Below, piece after piece: positions 15,335 to 17,950 of a DNA stretch of 17,950 nt. A model generated the notes under the pieces. That model made no database searches and was not told where the DNA came from. It saw only the letters and a list, made by a program, of their open reading frames with translations. Within the stretch, counting starts at the first letter, position 1, and each line of letters opens with the position of its first letter. The position numbers and the translations under genes were made by a program. Source of the DNA: an uncultured Verrucomicrobium sp. (GTDB lineage: Bacteria > Verrucomicrobiota > Verrucomicrobiia > Methylacidiphilales > GAS474); NCBI GenBank assembly GCA_903889845.1, contig CAISZB010000127.1:1-17950 (forward strand), given 5' to 3'.

Positions 15335-17728
15335 TTAAGGACTTTGCGGCGAAACCGTTCGCGTGGTATTCGTCGGCAGGTTCAAGAGCTGCGACAGCGC
15401 ATCCGCGCCTTGGAACAGGTCGTAAGATTCGTAGTAGGAGGGAGGCGCCACCTCCGTCGCCCGCGCCACCACCTCCGTATCGGGAGCCGAAGCGGGCGCC
15501 GCCGCGGCGTTGTCCGCCGCTTCCGCCACGGTGATATTGCCGCTGCTGTCGGCGGAAGCCGAAGTGGCTGCCGCCGAGGCATCGGAGCCCCCGGCCAGCG
15601 ACGCGGGAGGCGCGGCAAACGAACCACCCGACGTGGAGGAGGCCAGGGGCCCCGCCCCCGTCGCCGCTCCGGCCCCCGAGGCCGCCGAGGAGGAAGCCGC
15701 GCCGGAGGTCGTCCCGTTCGCCGTCGTCGTCGTCGCTTGCTTGCCTGGAGTGGTTTGCGTCGTCGTCGTTGTCGTTTGAGTCGTCTTGGTAGTCTGGGTC
15801 TGCGCCGTCGCCGTCTGGGCCTGAGCCCCGGCGGCTCCCGGCGCGGCGGAAGAGGAGGGATTGGTCACCCCCTCGTTGGCGGCGAGCACCGCCACGCTCT
15901 TGCCCTGGTAGGCGTAGTCGAGGTCCTGGACCTGATACTGGCCGCTCACCCCGACGCTGACGACCGTGATCGGCGTGTCGGAAGCCGCCCCGGGAAGCGG
16001 GGTGATCCGGACCCGGACCCCGTCGAGGGACTGCCCGTTGAAATTCAGCTTCGCCTCGGAAAGGCCCCCCTTCGTCGTCGTCGTCGCCAGCACCTCGCCC
16101 TCGTCCTGCGGGGTGGGAACCACGCCGCCGGGGACGAAGACCTGATCGATGTTGTTCCGCAACGGCCCCGCCGAGGCCCCGACGGTGCTCTGGTCCCACG
16201 CCTTCTGGATGACGAAGGGCTTCACGGAGAGCCCCTCGCCCCCCCCGCCGACGACGCCGCCGACGCTGACGACCTCACCCGGATGGAGCGTGTAGCGTTC
16301 CCCCGTGGTGACGGAGGAGACCTGGACGCCGTCGGTGCGGCTCGTCTCCAGGAGGCTAATGCTGCTGCCGCCGTTGATCTTCACATCCGCGATCACCGTC
16401 GTACCGAGGATCGTCGCGATCGACGTCGGCGTGATGAGGCGGCCGCCGCCGCCCGGGGCGTAGACCTGCCAGAGCACGGTCCCGCGAAGGACGCTCACCT
16501 CGGCCCCGTTCGCCGTGCCGATGCGGAGCGTCACGTTGCTGTTGGGGCCGACGCGGAGGAGCGACTTCCCGTCGATGTCGAGCTCGGCCGAGGAATTGAA
16601 GCCGGTGCGGAGGACCCGCCCGGGAAGGAGGACGTCCCCCGGCTTCACCGTCGTCTGCCCGCTGCCGTCGAAGGAAACCATCTCGACGACGCCGCTGGCC
16701 GTCTTCACCGTCGCGATGCCGGAGGAAGGCGGCGGCGGCGGCGGGGCGCTCGACTTGATCAACTCGACGCGGCAGGGCGGCCCGGCCAGGACGATCGAGG
16801 CGTCGGAGACCTTCCGCTTGTTCTTGAAATCGAGGTCGAGCGTCGGCGAGGGGTCGGCGGCGTTGAACGTGTAGCTCCCGCCGAGGGAATCGGAAATCAT
16901 CTGGTTCGGATCGGCCCCCTTCGATCCCGAGCTGACGCGGGAGATCCGGGTGCCGGAGGCCATGTTCGCCATGTCGACCGCCACTTCCTTCGTCGGCGGG
17001 AGGGAGGGAGTACCGCCCGGCGCGTGGACCGACCCCGGCGCGGCGGAACCGCCCGAAGCCGCGGCGGGCGAGGGACCGTCCGACGCGACATGGACCGCGA
17101 AGTCGAGAGCCGAGGCCAGGCCATAGACCCCGAGGCGGGCGACCCGTCCGGGCCGGACGATCCGGAACTCGATCTGGATGAAGCGGGCCATCTGGGGCTG
17201 GAAGACCGCGTAATTGACCATGCTCGGCCCGGCCAGCGCGCTCTCCTCCTTCGTCGGAGGCGTCGCCTGGAGCATCGGATCGGCGACGCCGATGAGGACA
17301 TTGAACGTCCCCGTCGCCTCCATGTTGACGAAGGAGACGCGGTTCACCGGCAGCGGCTTCGCCAGCGTGATCGTGAAGCTATGGAAACCCGGCGCCAGTT
17401 CGAGGCCGTCGAAACTCTCCGAAAGGAGGGAGGAAATGTCGAGCGTCCCCGCCGTCGTCGCGGGGGGAGGAAACCCGTTGATCGTCCGCAGCCCCGCCGT
17501 CTGATTCACCCGGATCCGGGCGCCGAGGAGCTGCTGCGCCAGGTTCTTCGGATAGAGATGCCCCTGGGCGATCTGGTTGCGCGGAGGAACCTGGGCCGCC
17601 TGCTGCGCGGTCTGCGGGACCTGCATCGGGGGCGGCACCGACTGGGCCTGGAGCGAGAGCGGGCCGGAGAAGCCCACCGCGATTCCCGCCAGAATAAGCC
17701 GCAACGCCACCTCCCATCCGGGACGCAT
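15335..17728 (-). CDS. Secreted FecR-domain protein with discoidin-like domains and Thr/Gln/Ala-rich tail
   Basis: This 797-residue protein has a signal peptide (LRLILAGIAVGFSGPLSLQAQ), then a beta-rich part at about 80-210 (FDGLELAPGFHSFTITL, FIQIEFRIVRPGRVARLGVYG) and another at about 257-330 (TLDLDFKNKRKVSDASIVL) that both look like F5/8-type C (discoidin) sugar-binding folds. A FecR domain spans about 338-487 (VKPGDVLLPGRVLRTGFNSSAELDI to YTLHPGEVVSVGG). The tail (about 620-740) is rich in Thr, Gln, Ser and Ala. There is no anti-sigma membrane segment, so this is an exported FecR-fold protein rather than a FecR regulator; an exact role is unknown. A Pro-run is encoded by five GGC units on the plus strand (16728-16742). 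ATG 17728 is preferred: GAAGG 7 nt upstream and a normal signal peptide. ATG 17758 and 17767 would lengthen the n-region. Confidence 0.8.
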   Translation of the reverse strand: MRPGWEVALRLILAGIAVGFSGPLSLQAQSVPPPMQVPQTAQQAAQVPPRNQIAQGHLYPKNLAQQLLGARIRVNQTAGLRTINGFPPPATTAGTLDISSLLSESFDGLELAPGFHSFTITLAKPLPVNRVSFVNMEATGTFNVLIGVADPMLQATPPTKEESALAGPSMVNYAVFQPQMARFIQIEFRIVRPGRVARLGVYGLASALDFAVHVASDGPSPAAASGGSAAPGSVHAPGGTPSLPPTKEVAVDMANMASGTRISRVSSGSKGADPNQMISDSLGGSYTFNAADPSPTLDLDFKNKRKVSDASIVLAGPPCRVELIKSSAPPPPPPSSGIATVKTASGVVEMVSFDGSGQTTVKPGDVLLPGRVLRTGFNSSAELDIDGKSLLRVGPNSNVTLRIGTANGAEVSVLRGTVLWQVYAPGGGGRLITPTSIATILGTTVIADVKINGGSSISLLETSRTDGVQVSSVTTGERYTLHPGEVVSVGGVVGGGGEGLSVKPFVIQKAWDQSTVGASAGPLRNNIDQVFVPGGVVPTPQDEGEVLATTTTKGGLSEAKLNFNGQSLDGVRVRITPLPGAASDTPITVVSVGVSGQYQVQDLDYAYQGKSVAVLAANEGVTNPSSSAAPGAAGAQAQTATAQTQTTKTTQTTTTTTQTTPGKQATTTTANGTTSGAASSSAASGAGAATGAGPLASSTSGGSFAAPPASLAGGSDASAAATSASADSSGNITVAEAADNAAAAPASAPDTEVVARATEVAPPSYYESYDLFQGADALSQLLNLPTNTTRTVSPQSP

Positions 17729-17813
17729 CCTGCCGCCTTCGATTCCCTTGTCGCTCATAGCGCGCATTTATTACGTTTTTTGCGTATTTTTAAGCCGATC
17801 CCGTTGCCGCAGA

Positions 17814-17826
17814 CTTTCCCGGAAAG
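17814..17826. repeat. 13-bp perfect inverted repeat, possible operator
   Basis: CTTTCC-C-GGAAAG is a perfect palindrome with a one-base centre. It lies about 90 nt before the start of the FecR-domain gene, in the noncoding stretch 17729-17950. It could be a binding site for a dimeric regulator of that gene, or chance. The rest of this stretch is a T-rich run at 17768-17793 and no strong promoter; TTGCCA on the minus strand has only a poor -10 partner. Confidence 0.3.
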
Positions 17827-17896
17827 AGTGCGCAAGTCCTTTTCACTTGGCAAGCCCCATCCTCCCCTCCTTCTTTTCGGCATTTTAAGGAGGAAA

Positions 17897-17950
17897 ATGA
17901 AGGGGAATGATGGGGGGGGCGCGACTGCCTGCGCGATAGCGCAAAGTACC
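17897..17950 (+). CDS. Possible start of a divergent gene running off the window
   Basis: AAGGAGG (17887-17893), the best Shine-Dalgarno in the window, is followed by ATG at 17897, and the frame stays open for the 18 codons left (MKGNDGGGATACAIAQST). The spacing of 3 nt is short. The peptide shows no family features, so this may be chance; if real, a gene starts here and points away from the FecR-domain gene. Confidence 0.25.
   Translation, partial: MKGNDGGGATACAIAQST

Noticed and set aside
15300..15345. Rho-independent terminator after the FecR gene
   Set aside because: Only weak A/T stems (TCCT/AGGA with a two-base loop) and no T-run after a GC stem.
14124..16199. A 691-codon minus-strand frame spanning the barrel and FecR genes
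   Set aside because: It is a shifted frame of both genes and crosses the promoter gap; Gly/Arg-rich shadow.
16728..16745. GGC repeat run as a phase-variation tract
   Set aside because: Only five units in a triplet period, encoding a Pro run; slippage would not shift the frame.

Overview
This window is GC-rich and almost fully coding. It looks like part of an exopolysaccharide or capsule gene cluster from a diderm (Gram-negative) bacterium. The diderm assignment rests on an outer-membrane beta-barrel ending in Phe, a Wza-type export protein, and a Wzc-type co-polymerase fused to a tyrosine kinase. The style of the secreted FecR/discoidin-like protein and the scarcity of strong Shine-Dalgarno sites would fit Verrucomicrobiota or a relative, but that is a weak inference and was not tested.

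Plus strand, 1-3041: an in-frame membrane ORF open at the left edge, then a polyprenyl-phosphate-sugar-synthase-like GT2, then a polytopic GT-C (GT39/ArnT-like) glycosyltransferase. The last two look like a matched pair: one charges a lipid carrier with sugar, the other uses the lipid-linked sugar at the periplasmic face. The first ORF appears chimeric. Its first ~33 codons read like a DUF2254 membrane protein and the rest like the C-terminal half of an acyltransferase-3.

Minus strand, 17728 down to 3047: ten or eleven genes in one direction. In transcription order they are a secreted FecR-domain protein (15335-17728), an outer-membrane beta-barrel with a long disordered arm (13340-15226), a periplasmic polysaccharide-export protein (12136-13326), a Wzc-like co-polymerase/BY-kinase (9888-12116), a NodB-type polysaccharide deacetylase (8765-9826), a GT2 (7796-8683), an FkbM methyltransferase (7035-7754), a LegB-like SDR (6019-7008), a sugar nucleotidyltransferase (5298-6008), an Rmd-like SDR (4324-5298) and a GT4 (3047-4297). 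Spacing is short (overlaps to ~80 nt) except for the 108-nt gap at 15227-15334, which holds the only good sigma-70-like promoter I found. Genes from the barrel onward therefore probably form one transcript, with the FecR gene transcribed from further upstream.

Together the genes cover nucleotide-sugar synthesis, chain assembly, decoration (methylation, deacetylation) and export. Not in the window are a priming glycosyltransferase, a Wzx flippase, a Wzy polymerase and a GDP-mannose 4,6-dehydratase. The cluster is therefore either incomplete here or scattered. The most interesting parts are the export module (short OPX lacking a membrane-spanning helix, next to a dedicated barrel), the large FecR/discoidin-like secreted protein, and the chimeric left edge. 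No RNA genes, CRISPR arrays, insertion sequences or convincing rho-independent terminators were seen.
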